Assembly: GCA_014549065.1 (NCBI GenBank)
Contig: JACDOX010000024.1
Location: 3,817,298 to 3,881,297, forward strand
Direction of reading: 5' to 3'
DNA from: Cardinalis cardinalis
Lineage: Eukaryota; Chordata; Aves; Passeriformes; Cardinalidae
Length of the DNA stretch: 64,000 nucleotides
Shown: positions 26,001 to 40,140 of the stretch, in pieces
Numbering within the stretch: position 1 is the stretch's first letter
Layout: each line of letters starts with the position of its first letter
Notes under the pieces: generated by a model
The model's database searches: none
Seen by the model: the letters and a program-made list of their open reading frames with translations, nothing else
What the model was told of the DNA's origin: nothing
Position numbers and translations under genes: made by a program

Positions 26001-28704
26001 TTTTCCCCTGGAGACTCAAGGTATTGGATTAATCAGGAATGACTCAGATGANTGTGTAAGCCTGGCTGCAGGCAGAGGGGGCTCCACCTCACTGGAAATC
26101 ATCTGGAGGATGTCTATTATATAAAGAAATAGAAATTCTTAGTTCATCTAGGCAGAAATGAGTAGTGCAGAGACAAGTAGCTGTAGCAGTACTCAGGAGA
26201 GCTCTTCCACAGGGCACGTGCCCCAGCCACGGGGAGAGCCAGCCAGGCTGGCAGCGATGGGCAGCTGTGGCAGCCTCCAGCCTTCCAGCGGCACAGCCCC
26301 AGGATCCTGGAGCAGCTGCACAGCCTCCAGCCCGGAGCACGGCCGGCCAGCACAGGGGACTGCAGCAATGGCCACTGATGTGTAGCCAAGTGTTTCCATA
26401 GGACTTTGAAGTGCTTTTTCTTTTTCATAAATAGCTTGCCGCCTTGCTTTCCCGAAGAAGCACAGAACATGTTTTACTTTCCAAGGACACCCATGTGCCC
26501 ATGGGCAGGAAGGAAACACCTGTGGAGATGAGCAAGNGTGAGAGGCTTTTGTTCTATGCTGGTTTGTGGGAATTTATTGCAAGTCACTTTAAGGTTTTAT
26601 ATAAAATGAGTAGTGTGCTCATGTCCTGGCCTTCAGGAATATTTCAGGACTGGGGTTTTCCATTTGTTTTACTTTTTGCTAGTTGTGCTTGAGATGCCAA
26701 GGAAAATGACTTGGGGTGGGGGGGCCAAAGCTGCTCTGGCACTGCCTGAGCTATGCCCAGATCCCACCAGCCTGCCTGGATCCCAGGCCTGTGTCTGGTC
26801 AGANGGAAGAGCGTGCCCAAACTGATCAGGTGCAGGCTGCCTCCAGGGCACCTGGCAGCACCTGGAAGGCAGCGTCTTGGCACTCCCACTCTANACAATG
26901 CCAACACATTGTGTGGCACCACCACCCACACCTGATGTGACACAAATGGCAGGGGCCAGGGGTCCAGGGCTCAGTGCACTCCTGGCTTCTGCAGTCCCCA
27001 GGGTGACTTGGCACAGCCTGGGCAAATGAACAGCTGAGAGAAAGAGGCCACAGAGATGAAACAAAGCTACTCTTGGAATGCTGGCTGCCCAAGCTGATTC
27101 TGGATAATGTTTTGGAGACTCATGGGGCTTTAAGCTGTGGTAATTCAATATTTAAAAACAAATAGGTTCTCCTGTCTTACTTATCCACTAGATGATGACA
27201 TTGATCCAAAGTGTTCACGGTGCCAAAGGCTATTCAAAGTGATAGGGGCTTTGAATCCTGCCTGTCAACACTTAACATATGTCTCCTTGGAAATCAGTGC
27301 TACAGGCCTAATCTGGCAGGCATGGCTTCGGAAGAGCCCANATTGGTCTGTAAAAGAATGGCAGGAGGTTACTCTGTGGTATTTCTAATCCCAGTTGCTA
27401 TAAACTATAACAGGATCTGCAATGCTGTAGTTTTCAGGTAGGTGCCTTGGCAATCGTTTTCTTCTCCTGGCATTTTCCCGTTATTTTTTCTTGAAATGCA
27501 TATATAAGAAATAATATTTTATTTTATGGAATTGGTCAGAAACTGGGAAAAAAAATCAATTAGAGCAAGGGCTGATCTTGTTTTGAAGGAACTTCTCCCC
27601 ATTGCTCTTTCTTCTCCAGGGCTGGTAGCTCTCTTCATTCCCAGGCATTCTCNTCATTTCCAGCTTGTAATGTCTGAGATGAAGTGCTATTAAATGTAAT
27701 TAAATACGTTTAGGAGACAAAATCTACTACCTTGGTGGTATCTATAAGAACAGGTGCTTAAAAGCTGCATGGAAAAAGAGAAGTCCATTTTTCCAAGTGT
27801 AGCAAACCTACACTCAGTAATGGTTTCTGTCCAACTGAATCTCCATGCCCTACTATTAAAACCCAGGAACCTGGTAAAATATTTATTTTCAAAAAACCTT
27901 TTTTCCCCCCTACTGTCTGAAAATTGCCTTTNAGTTTTAAATTATGATATTAAAACACGCCAGAAATTCATTTTCCTGCATTGGTTGTTCATTCTGCCTT
28001 AAGAATATATAAAAAGCAGATGGGAATCATTTTCTCTTACTTGGTCCAAATATTTCAACAAGTGGGTTATTTTTCTTACCAGCCTTTGGGCTCCCTGCTG
28101 TTCTTAACAGGAATATTTGGATAAATAAACTGATCCAACTTTGACCCTTTACTAACCATTCACCAGTGGCAGAACGTGCAGAAATTAAGGGAAAGAAAGG
28201 ATGTCTGTTCTGGTGAGGAGTGAGCTAATATTGCTTTACTATGAAAAGACATAAAATTATTCTTGTCTGAAACAAAAAAATCATGCATTTTTGGCAGAAA
28301 TATCCTGGTTTATTTCTGATGTAGTTGAAAAACNCCAAAATGTTAACAGGTTGGAACAGTTTGGGAAGGAAAAACAAGGAAGGCTTGCTCTAACTACCTT
28401 ATGGTTTACAGATGTTTCAGGTAGGCAGATAGACATTGCCTTTGTTTCAGACTTATCCCTGTAGGATTTTGTCAATGTTCAAACTCATTTTTCCCTTTAA
28501 GGCTTTGTCTACCTTAGCTACAATTGGAGGAAAGCAGGATACAGTCTANCATACAGCAAAAGCAAGACAAAAACAAACAGCGAGACAAAACCAGCTTCTG
28601 CTGTAGACAGGAAAGGAAAATTTTCAAAAAATGAAATGATGAATGAAATAGGACAGACATCCTCCTTGTTCTTCAGGTCTGAGTGAATTAACAATACAAA
28701 GACG
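23049..28704. other. Intergenic DNA, no gene seen
   Basis: About 5.7 kb without a recognisable gene. A GC-richer island at 26,150-26,400 and another at 26,700-27,020 carry overlapping open frames on both strands. These are expected from low stop-codon density and show no family resemblance. Confidence 0.55.
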
Positions 28705-28756
28705 CCTATATCAGTGATCAGACACTGATACCTATATCACTGATCAGTTTCAATGA
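28705..28756. repeat. Tandem pair, 26-bp unit, with internal palindromes
   Basis: 'cctatatcagtgatcag' at 28705 is followed 26 bp later by 'cctatatcactgatcag' at 28731. Each copy contains TGATCA and near-palindromic 'tatca(g/c)tgatca' text, so the two units can also pair with one another as an inverted repeat. Confidence 0.75.
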
Positions 28757-28832
28757 CAATACTGGGGTGGAGATCATAACAAGAGAAGTTAAAAGCTGAG
28801 CAGTGCTGTAAGTATGCAGGTCACAAAAGAGC

Positions 28833-28940
28833 TGCAGGTTAAATTCACATATATCATCCTTCAACTGCTTTCCAAGCTCTGGTCAGGTGCAGGTTAAATT
28901 CACATATATCATTCTTCTATTGCTTCCCAAGCTCTGATCA
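28833..28940. repeat. Tandem pair, 55-bp unit
   Basis: A unit starting 'tgcaggttaaattcacatat' at 28833 recurs at 28888. The copies agree over almost the whole 55 bp, differing at a few bases ('atccttcaactgctttcc' against 'attcttctattgcttccc', 'ctggtcag' against 'ctgatcac'). This looks like a local duplication with later divergence and has no coding potential. Confidence 0.85.
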
Positions 28941-31900
28941 CCAAGGAGCTGAAGCTGTAGTAAAATGTTCTGGTGGGCTGTACCTACCTTTAGGATTAAA
29001 TGTTTTCGTGCTGTGAATGACAGCTATGACTGAGGTGCTCTGACATGCCACACTGTGTAATGTTTCTGGCTTTCTNCTCATTATCTGGTCTTTTTGTGGA
29101 GAGATTACAGGAGCGATGGAAGTGATGCTATGATAGAATGGAAGTAGGAGTGGGACTGAGGCATCGCTTGTGTCTGGTGACCAAAGGTACAAGTGACATT
29201 GATGTGTTGTCCCAGTGTGCAAGCAAGCATGCACTGCAAACAGATGCAGCACTGGAAGAGGGTGTTACCTGCTCCTTTTTGTTTCTTCTGGGCTGCCAAA
29301 AGCTCCTGTTTGCTCAGATGTGCTGGTAGGGCTACGCGTGAAACTCCCTTCCTCCATTCAGTCCCCATGAGCTGAGGTAACCAACGCCTCTGAATGGAAG
29401 TGTTTGGACTAAGAAGGGGTTGAGGAGATGCTCCTGAGGAGCAGGGCAGAGTGGTAAGGTTTGCAGCAAGCTAAGAGCACTTGTCTCTTTGGCTGCCAGC
29501 ACTGCATTTGTCCTTGGTGCCAGGCCCTGTGAATTTGGCACAGTAATTCATCCTCCTGTAAACAAGGAGCTGGTTCCAACTGTGAATTCCAGGAGCAGGC
29601 ATATAATTATAATGTTTTTACCAACTCCTTCAGCTAGAACTGCATTAGGACATTAGTTAACAATGGCAACTGAAAAACTGGACAGATCTGTAAAAGAAAT
29701 TTTTCTCAAGAAATCCTCTTTTTTTATATATAAAGTACTAATTAAAAATAACTTAAGATGTGGAAGAGTGTGTAGGTAATTGCATTGTACTATAATTTCT
29801 CTTTATATTCAATATTGTGGAAATAAACTAAGGAGACAGAGGTATATTTGACAAGAGGTAGAGGAGATGACCCAACTCAAGATCATTTTGTTTCTGTATG
29901 GGACATATATCATAGCTGCAGTAGTGTTCTGCTCCAGATGAGAAGGGTGTGCAATGTAATTTCAATGAANTATTTAAGACCCTGTTCCCAATGTGAATGT
30001 GGTCCAATGAACACTGTGTACTAATCTCCATTAACACTGACTGTGTAGTGACACTGGATAAATCATTGTGTCTCATTGTACATAAGCTCATCTACAAAAT
30101 GTCTTCCTCACCAATATATAGTGAAGATTCATTAGTTACTGCTTACAANGTGCTTTGGAGACATGAATAAATACTGTTATTACTTTAACAATGCTGAAGT
30201 TTTGAGATCAGGAGGGCATTATACCCTCTGCATCCCGCTGCCAGCTGGGGCCTGCAGTGACTGTCCATAGTAAATGCACCTTTCACATTGGTGTTTGCAC
30301 ACAGCTGTTATCTTCTGCTAAATGCCATTATAAATCCACATGGTCACTGGCTATCCACTGTCTATGAGTGCCCAATCTTTAATAGCAATTAAGGAACAAA
30401 TTATAATCATTTTTGCAAAAATTGTACACTAGAGATGAAAACCTTTTGCATGCACTGGTGTGATTTGGCACTCCAANCAAATACAGGGTGATTTGGTTTC
30501 AATCATTCCTTCATTCATCTAATCCATANCATTTCATTTCCCAGGCAAACAGCAGAATCATATCTGAGCCTGGGGATGCCATTAAAATGAAACAAGTTTG
30601 AAATTCATAAATTTATTTCATGCCAAATCCCTGGGACACAATGGCATTGTTGTGTCTTTTCTGAACTTTCAGATGAATTTACTAAACTGATATATTTACA
30701 CTTCTTATGCTGTAGTTTAATATATAACAGGAGATCTCTCTAGCACAGTGAAACCATAGAAATCTTAATCAGAACTATTGAAAAAATATGCATTTTCATA
30801 AAATCTGACTAAAAATAGTATAAGTTGCTGAATATTAGATTTCCACCAATTAAAGTTAAATTGGATTTTGTCCCAAATTGGATGTTAACTCATATTTATG
30901 GGGTTTTTTTTTTGCCGAAAGGAACAGCACTGCCATGGAAATATAGAGGGGATAAAAACTGGAAGTTCAACATTGTTTCCATGTTGATAAGCATGCAGTT
31001 ACAATCATGCCTCCGTTTCCCTATGTTCTTCTGTTCTTTTGCATTAGGGCCTAATGGGTTCATTTCCACCATGAAGGGAGGCATACATGGAGCTATGGAG
31101 AAAAACAGCTGTGTGTCTGGAATGACACAAAACAGACCATGAAAAAGNGGATGGGGCTACTTTCCTTTACCAGGAAGGGTTAATAGGAAAGAAAGGAGAC
31201 CATGAAAACCATGAGCATCATTCACTGATGACAAAACAAATGGAGAAGCCACAGGTTTTTTGGCTTTGCTGCCATCTAGCAGAAGATGGACAGCCTGACA
31301 TCCATCCACCCACTGGGACAGAGAAGAATATTAAATTGCTGAGGTAGCTGGGGGATAATGTGGGTTATGGTTCGGGTCTGAGCTGGCCACTCTGGCTAGT
31401 TGACTCTTAAAAGGTGGCTTGCCTCTGGAAGAGCAGATTCAGAAGCAGAACTAGCTGAGACTCACTCCTGTTGCTGGAGGAATGAAACAGGCTGGTGTCC
31501 CCTATTGGCACTGTTGGATTGAAGGAGATGTGCATCCAAAAGAACAAGACTTAGGAANATTCAGGTATGCCCTCTAAAGACAAACCTTCTGAGCAAAGTA
31601 AGAGCCATTTTCAATTCTGGGGAAAGGCAAGTGCTCTTTGTGTGTACAAACCACATTTAAAAATAATCAGTTAATAATATCAGTCCCTTTGATCAAGGTT
31701 TGGTCAAGGCGTATGCTAAAAAAACCCTTTAGCTTGAAACACATTTCAAGCAAGTCATTAGCTGATTCTGAGTTTATGCTGCTTTATCATCTGAAAGGTC
31801 TTGAACAAAGCTTAGTTACGTAATGACCATGTTAGGCTCCTAAATGAGTTTCCTTTCCTGTAATTATTAATCCTCCAGCTTCTCTCTTTCTTGCAATCTC

Positions 31901-34900
31901 ATTTTCTCCTGCAGTNTATGGTCCTTTTGCAGGGACAGATAACTGTGTCTTGCAGACAGTCATTTATGATCTGTGTTCATTAGTTCACAGGCAAAGGAAG
32001 CAAAGCAGACTGTACTCTAATTTTCCCTTTGTGCAATGGAAACGTAACATTTATTATGGTTTTGTTGCTGAGGAGAAGTTCAATTGCTAATGTAACACAG
32101 GCTAAAAATTTGCAGAAAGAAATGTTTCGTGGTCTGGAACAACTGAACTCGCATGTGTTTTCCTGGGAGGGAATAAATTGGCTAAACCTGGGTTGAGGTG
32201 TTCTTGGGAAGCTGAGAAACATTATGATAATGCTGTGCTTAGGCTCAGACTAAGGATTAACCAGGTCACTCAGCCTGAAGGTTAAGCTTTAAAAGAAATT
32301 GAGACAAGTGAAGATAGAGGACTATGCACACAAATCATCCAGGTAAGTTTGCCCTGTTACTGTGTTCTTTAGATGATTGAAAGTAAATAAATTTCTTGCC
32401 AGATCTGATTAGACTGAATTTTTTAAAGATGAAGTGAGAAGTTTCATTCCCATTCTTCTTCTATTGGACATCACAATACAGCAAAGGCCACTTGCCTTTG
32501 AGGAGCATGTCAGAAACTATGGGGCCCACACTCAGCTGAGTTTCTTTGATGCTGCTTTTTCCTAGGGCTTATGAATACAACAAAAAGTTACATTTTAGGT
32601 CTCTAAATTACATTAGATTTCATATGAATGCAAAGATGCGCTTATTAGTTTAAGAAGTGCCTTGAGGAGGGGATATTGGCCACCCTTCCATGCTGGAAGG
32701 GCATGGGGCATGCTTCACCCTCCTCAGGGGAGCTGTCAGCTGGACAATGCCCTTCAGCCAAATATGGGGAAGATCTCAAGGGCAGAGACTGCTTCACACA
32801 TTCAGCACCTCCAGAGACACGAGCCTTCTCCAAGTGCTGTGCATCAGGGTATCACATGCCAGGCCCTGTGGCTGGTGTGGGACAGACATCACCCCATGGA
32901 CATCTGCTTCAGAGTGCTGGGGTGATGGGCTTGGGGGAGGGAGCTGGGGAGCTGGGGAGTGTCCAAGGAACCATCATGGCCCATCAGGATGCAGGGGCTG
33001 CCTGGAGGAAAAGCCTGGGTGCTGTGGAACNCTGACCTGGCCCATCCATTACAGGCACTGGGTTCTCCTCTTAACTTTGCAGCAGGGATATTTTAAAGTG
33101 ATTTTGTTCCACAAACCTTCTTCAACTATTCCTTGTTTCACAAGCCTCCTTCAACTGTCCCTTTTCCCCATGTCCAGTAGGACAGAAGGGAGCGGTGTCT
33201 CTGCCCAGATATGCCCCTGTACCCAGCCTGAAGAGCTCACCCCACTCGTGTGGTGTCTGCAGTGCAGTGGCATGAGCTGCACGTGTGCCTCGTGGGCCTC
33301 AGCCTGGCAGAGTTCCATGGTTAGCCTCTGCTCCTGATTAGGAGGGAAAACATTCATGTATGCTTAGGTGAAATGAAGGACCTTAACTGAGAGAAAATGA
33401 GAGAGTAACTTTAGCTTTAAAACAAAATAGTTTTCAAAGAGTGTTGTCAGTGTCACCAAATAATTGTTTTAAATCCATTTAACTCAAATAGACTACTTTG
33501 TCAAAATGAGAGTGTCTCCTGCTGCAGAAATGTACATTTCTAAATCTAAAGCCATCTAAACAACACTATTGTGGCAGTACAATTGTTATTAAAGCCAGGT
33601 TAAAGTAAATTGATTTTTGCATCAACACACTAATGCCTCTACAATAATTTCAGTCTTTCTGAAGTCCATCCCAACGTATGGGGTGGACTTCATTTTTCTT
33701 TATGAGCTGGGAACTCCTAAAAACTCTACAGAACATTCCTTTTTTATGTTCACCAGGTCCAGACTGGTGGAATGTGGGTNATTTTTGAAAGAGGATTATT
33801 TTTGAAGAGCTATCCAAACCAACCTCTAAAAGCAAAGGATGTGTGAAGTGCCAATCAGATTCAAAGAAAGTGGAGTTNTGTGCATGCTCCTTATATTATC
33901 CTGACTGATGGCTTTATTAAATCACTCATGGCCCTGTAAGTGCTTTCTGTGATAATTTACTTGCAGTTGGTCTGGTGATGGGAAGAGAGCATGGGTATTT
34001 TAGTGCAGTCTCCTTAACTGCAGGATGTTGTTGGTGATGCTCTGAGCATACTTNAACTGGAGTTAAATTTTCAGGGAAGGAATAATGTTTTCAGATGTGC
34101 ATATGGGTTCAGTACAGGATCCCAGCATGCTTTTTATGCAAGCAATAAATGCAGCTGACTAGAGGAGGTAGAGAGTTCTGTCTTTCTCTTCATAAAGGAT
34201 GTAAGGTATTGCCAGGAAAAGGGCAGTTTGTCCAACCAACATGGAACTAGCTAAAATAAATTTACGAAAATACAGTATTAGATGATGGATTTATGGGCTA
34301 CTGATAAGTGACTAAAAGGAAAGAGCAAAGCTGCCTAAACCAGCACCATCTCTGTTATGAGTATGCATTTATGCNTTCTAACATGCATTGATGATATTCA
34401 TTCACTCTTCAGTGTGTTTTATTCATTCCTTTTAATAAATTGACTGGTTTTCCCAGAGGAGAAGAAGNTGGATCTTTTTCTAATGTCCCCTCTATAATGT
34501 TTTCACTTCCTCACTCAAACCAACAGCTCTTAAAGTGCAGATAATTGAATGGACAGTCTAGCTTCCAGCAGAGCCTTACATGTTCAGGTATCAGCCATGG
34601 AACAGTCATGGAATGANGCTCCAGTTTTGAAGCATGTTTTGCAGCATGATGTTACTCACATGGAAACTGTTCNCTCATGTGAAGGCTGCTAACTTTGTGG
34701 AAAAAATACCAAGGGCTATCAAGGAAAAGACTTTCTGAAAATTTTCAAAAGCTGAAGTCATTTAAAAAATGTTTTTCAGAAAATTAAAAAAAATGCAGAA
34801 AAATGTGAGGAATGACATCTCTCTCTCCAAGATGGAAACCATGAGCAGAAAAAGAAATTATTGTCTGTGCTCCTCTGCTGTTGAGATATTTCCAGTCTCA

Positions 34901-37324
34901 GAGAATTTATGGCTGCTTGTGAAAACTCCTACCTTGGTAGAAGAGCAATAAACATAAGAAAAACTAAAGGAGATGCCAAGATAGTATCATCTGTGTTACT
35001 TAAACTGTTTAGAAACTGGAAAAACCCCACTCTGTTTATATCATGCATAGATTTAATTTCTTGCTTANTAAGGAAAGCTGAAATCACTCACTGCTTTTTG
35101 CAATATGATCACTTTGTAATGCTGAGGAAAAGAGTGGGGAGCTTTACATGATAGAGATGGTCCCTGGAGGCAGTAGCATCATTTGATCCTTGGCACAGCC
35201 AGTGTCTGACATCATCTGAGACCAAAGACTGTCAGGTTAGTAGCTATTATCTTTACATAAAGAGGCAGCAGTTATGCACCATAGCTCTTGTTTGAAATTC
35301 CCATCCAACAGANTAACTGCCCAATGCACAGGTTATACTTTGCACATACCCTGAGGAAATGTATGTACCTGGCTACAAAGAGGGAAAATGAGGGCAGGCA
35401 CTGGCAAGCTGTTCGGACCCAGAGGCCTGTTTTATTCTTGCAGTTGAGCTATTGTCAGCAATGCTGCATTTCTAGGAGCAGCTTGTGCATTCATTCCAAC
35501 AGGAGATATTGCTAGTGCTTGTCAGGACCCCAGACTAAAGCACTGACTTGCTCAGGGTTCTTCTAACCTCCCCCTATGCAGGATTGTATGTCACATATAC
35601 ATGTTAAAAAAATAACCCCAAGAAACCCCCAAACAACATTTTGGTTAAAGTATATTTGGGNTATGAGCATATTTGTGTCTTGTGTGCAGCATAACAGATT
35701 TCATTATTGAAGGCTGTCATCAATTTGAGGTCACTTGGTGAGAGCCTTAGCAGTACAAAACTGAGTGCGGGTAGTTTTGCTGGTGCTGGGGACTTGGGGT
35801 GGTTAAAGTGGAGTTAAGAAAACTTCTTATTCAACCTCACAGTTGGTATTTACTTACAAATCAGCAAGCTGTTCATGTGGACAAAGCTTGGCTGAACTTG
35901 AACGTATCAGCACTTGTGTAGTGAAGGATGCTCCCATTTGCTTGTCCTCTGAGATCCCCATTATTGAGATGCATCTGTGTCTAGGACTTTCTGGAAATTG
36001 TAAGCTTCTTAGGGCCAAAATAAACCTCTGTAATTCTCTATCTGGAGAAGGTGATTGGAAGAGGAACCGGCTGGAAGTGCACTAAGAGCTGTGTCAAAAT
36101 GGTGTTGAATAGATGATGAGGAGCACTGCTAGCTGGGCTGTTAGGAGCTCTTGGAGACTATTCCACTTCCATCTCCCCATTCTTACCTTTCTGAAAAAAT
36201 ATCAAACAGTATTTTTATAGGGTAGTAGACCCCACCTATCTATGTTAGCTAGAATACCCATACAGCACTTTTCTCAGATCTTCAAATACATCATGCTTGG
36301 TATGTGATTTTCCTGGCCACAGCAGGCTGTGGTTTGGGCATGGTGGTGAAGCACTCACAGCCATTTGTTGCTAAGTAGAAACATTGCTTGGTTTCATATA
36401 AATTGAAATATTTTCAGCGTGTACAGCTCCCATTCCAGATGTGCATTTCAATGGCATGAAATCAGAAGCTCTGAGCATTTTGGCACACTTTGCTCCAGGG
36501 ACAAGGTGTTGATAGGACAGAATTTAATTGAGATAAATGCAGTGAGATAACAATCTTATGTGATATAACCTTACTGCAGGCATTAAAAATGTCTTGCAAT
36601 GAGACACCTTGGCCTAAGTAGCATGCTGCCAAGATATTTTTCTTAGGCATTAATTTTGTCCNCATCTCCAGCTACATCCATTGTCCTGTACTCAGAGAAC
36701 TCAGTCCCACAAGCCCCACAAAATGGAAAGACTTGGGAAGCAGACATCAAAGAACCTCCTTTGATAGTCTTGTTGTTTGTGCAAAAAACACTCTCCTTGT
36801 AGTGTGTCATAATAGGAATTCTGATGTGTGTGTGTTTCCAGTGATATTTAATCCAGGTCCCAAGCAGGATTTTTTGAATCTATGTTACAGCATGACCAAT
36901 GTGCTATAGGAGTGACTTNTTCATCCCTAAAATTCCCTGGAACTGGATCACTATGCAACAGGATATTCATTGAAAAAATCTGCTCCCAAACAACAAAACA
37001 AAACCGCACANTTGAATTACACATTGGTAAGAATAGGAGGTGATTGTGGTAAGGCTGAATGCTGAATCCACTAAACCAGGAGNTTAAATAATACCTTCAG
37101 TGTTTTATATATAAATATGTATGGATGTTTTACTCATGGTATAACTTTCACTATCTCGAGAGAAAGCACAAAAAATTTGACTCCTCTAACATTAACCACA
37201 AATGTGATTTATGGATTCCAATTGATCTGTGTGTTTCTGCTGACAGAATTCATTACTTACTTGAATGAGCAAAAGTTTTATTCTGCAATTCAGTAGAATC
37301 AATGACTTGATACAATAGGAAATG
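28941..37324. other. Intergenic DNA, no gene seen
   Basis: About 8.4 kb with no recognisable exon or named repeat. A GC-rich patch at 32,660-33,340 is open in several overlapping frames, the longest about 215 codons, but their sequences are unlike known proteins and conflict with one another. Confidence 0.55.
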
Positions 37325-37431
37325 AGGAGAAGGGAAGGGAAGGTTTCGGGAAGGGAAGGTTTCGGGAAGGGAAGGGAAGGTTTCGGGAAGGTTTCGGGAA
37401 GGTTTCGGGAAGGTTTCGGGAAGGGAAGGTT
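37325..37431 (+). repeat. GGGAAGGTTTC minisatellite, left edge of gap
   Basis: The sequence alternates 11-bp units 'gggaaggtttc' with 16-bp units that carry an extra 'gggaa'. The array runs straight into the N gap, so its true length is unknown. The plus strand is purine-rich, with TTTC interruptions. Confidence 0.95.
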
Positions 37432-38131
37432 NNNNNNNNNNNNNNNNNNNNNNNNNNNNNNNNNNNNNNNNNNNNNNNNNNNNNNNNNNNNNNNNNNNNN
37501 NNNNNNNNNNNNNNNNNNNNNNNNNNNNNNNNNNNNNNNNNNNNNNNNNNNNNNNNNNNNNNNNNNNNNNNNNNNNNNNNNNNNNNNNNNNNNNNNNNNN
37601 NNNNNNNNNNNNNNNNNNNNNNNNNNNNNNNNNNNNNNNNNNNNNNNNNNNNNNNNNNNNNNNNNNNNNNNNNNNNNNNNNNNNNNNNNNNNNNNNNNNN
37701 NNNNNNNNNNNNNNNNNNNNNNNNNNNNNNNNNNNNNNNNNNNNNNNNNNNNNNNNNNNNNNNNNNNNNNNNNNNNNNNNNNNNNNNNNNNNNNNNNNNN
37801 NNNNNNNNNNNNNNNNNNNNNNNNNNNNNNNNNNNNNNNNNNNNNNNNNNNNNNNNNNNNNNNNNNNNNNNNNNNNNNNNNNNNNNNNNNNNNNNNNNNN
37901 NNNNNNNNNNNNNNNNNNNNNNNNNNNNNNNNNNNNNNNNNNNNNNNNNNNNNNNNNNNNNNNNNNNNNNNNNNNNNNNNNNNNNNNNNNNNNNNNNNNN
38001 NNNNNNNNNNNNNNNNNNNNNNNNNNNNNNNNNNNNNNNNNNNNNNNNNNNNNNNNNNNNNNNNNNNNNNNNNNNNNNNNNNNNNNNNNNNNNNNNNNNN
38101 NNNNNNNNNNNNNNNNNNNNNNNNNNNNNNN
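37432..38131. other. Assembly gap (700 N)
   Basis: An N run flanked on both sides by simple tandem repeats of different unit, so the assembly most likely broke inside repetitive DNA. The N count may not equal the true length. Confidence 0.98.
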
Positions 38132-38256
38132 AGAGAAGAGAAGAGAAGAGAAGAGAAGAGAAGAGAAGAGAAGAGAAGAGAAGAGAAGAGAAGAGAAGAG
38201 AAGAGAAGAGAAGAGAAGAGAAGAGAGAAGAGAAAGAAGAGAAGAGAGAAGGAGAA
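38132..38256 (+). repeat. (AGAGA)n pentanucleotide microsatellite
   Basis: A near-perfect 5-bp array of agaga units runs for about 95 bp from the gap edge, then decays into imperfect purine-rich text to about 38,256. The plus strand is pure purine for over 100 bases. It is a simple repeat and not coding. Confidence 0.95.
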
Positions 38257-40140
38257 AAAAGATTTTTTATTTATGCAAGTTGAACCGTAGTGCAACAAGG
38301 GCTCAATTAAAATTTAGCAGAAAAGTTCCTAAGAACAGATCGACACAGATTCGTTTGATTCCTTAAGAAGTAATGACGTGGCATACAAGTGTTCTGGAGA
38401 CAGTATGGTGTGGAACAGTCCACTGTTGTCAGGACTAGATAAATTCTCTATTGCTTTTCTCAGAAACTGCTGAAGTGAGGTAAATTCCCTCTCCCCACTT
38501 CCAGGAGCTTCTCTGTATTTCCTGTATATTAGAACTGCTGATTTCTAAATGACAGCTTGGGACAGGAAAGGCAGGATTGTCCCTGTAGAGGTGATACAGT
38601 TACATTCCCTTACATTCTCAAAGGATGTGAATGCACATCCCTGACTCCTCCGCTCCCATGAAAGAGGGCAGAACTAAAGAAAATTACCCCCTGAAGCAAG
38701 ATGGATGGGTGAGANTTGTTCAAATGCCTGAACAATTGTGCCACTTTCCAGGCAGCACATTTATGGATTTACCTCAGGTTATAGCATCTTCCCTATTTTA
38801 CAGAACTTAATTTGGATGTGCATTTGGTTTGCAGCACGGAGAGTGATGGGACCCATCAGAATATGTCAGAATGCAGTGATATAGCAGGAATCTGTGGGAG
38901 AAGACATCCATATGAGGAGCTATCTTTTGGAAATGCAGAGTGTTTGACTCGAAGGGTTTCACCCTTGGTTAATGCACAGAGGTAGAGGCAGTGCTGTCNC
39001 ACTGTCTCCAGCTGTTGTGCAGTGCTGGATGAATACCAGAGCTGTGCCAGCTAATGCAATCCCACAGGAGACCAGGTGAATAGTTTCAGGGGATTAGAAA
39101 ACTGGCATGAAAAAATATCCCAGTGCAATACTCAGTGACTGATTGCTTGGATTTGCTAACATTGTTTGCTCTGCAGAATTGTTTCTGAATCTGTGATCAT
39201 CTCACAGTTGTTTCACATTTTCCTAGGTTGAAATGGAAATTACCTAGTTTCTATTCTGGTTCAGCTGTAGGTCACTGCCTGGCTGCTGTTACTACAAAGG
39301 TTTTGAATTTATTTTCTTATTCTCCTCTNCCATAGAATTGGTTTCAGTTCAGCCTCTTATTCTCCAAAGTGTTTTCAATGGGTTTTTTGCCCTTCTCACA
39401 TACAATTTCAAGCTGCTGTAAACAAGTTGTGTGGCTGGTGAGCAGACAGGAAACAACTTGAAAGGATAAAAAGGACATAGAAAAATTAATTCCCTTCAGA
39501 AAAGAGCTTGAGTATCATCAGTTATGGTTAGGCAGGTATTTGCACTTCAAGTGTGGCAATTGGATGCTGCAGCACTGGGCTGCTGGAGGGGTATGCAAAC
39601 TTTTAATGATATGGCTTTCTGATAAGCTGCTAAGAACAAACATCCATCAGTTGTAGCAAATGCTCTGACTCTGCTCGAGGAGAGCTTTAGCCAGATGTAG
39701 TAGGGCAAAATTCCCCTTGTGGCCCCAGGGTGGGTCACTGTTCAGTGAGCAGTGGCTGCTGCCCTCATCCCACAAACAGCTGCGTTCAGCTGGCCCTGGT
39801 GAGCACGATAGAGTGACCACAGATCCTCTGGTTGGAAAGGTATTTAATCTGTCTCTTCATGCTGCTAGTCATTGATCCAAATGTCCTCTGTTTGGAGTAC
39901 TGCTGAAGGGGGAAGTTTNTTACTCCCATCTGGTTATGAATAATCTTCTCAGCCAGGCTCCCTTTGGGCAAGGAGGAGCCCGAGACAAGAACAGTCTCTC
40001 TCCCTCTTAATTACACTGGTTTAACAGAGAAACACTAGTAATTAGAGCCCAGAGATGCCAGTAGGTATATGTGAACATGGTGTCAGTTTACAAGGTGATG
40101 TGTTAAAGCTGATTCAAGCCTTTACACAATCCCTCTCTCA

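Noticed and set aside
32690..33337. Open frame of about 215 codons on the plus strand
   Set aside because: Two other frames on the same strand are open over the first half, the region is GC-rich with few stops, the translation resembles no family, and no splice or promoter context is seen.
37192..38298. Long apparent reading frames of about 320-370 codons across the second gap
   Set aside because: They consist of translated microsatellite (Arg-Glu-Glu-Lys and Ser-Leu-Leu-Phe patterns) and N, so they are not genes.
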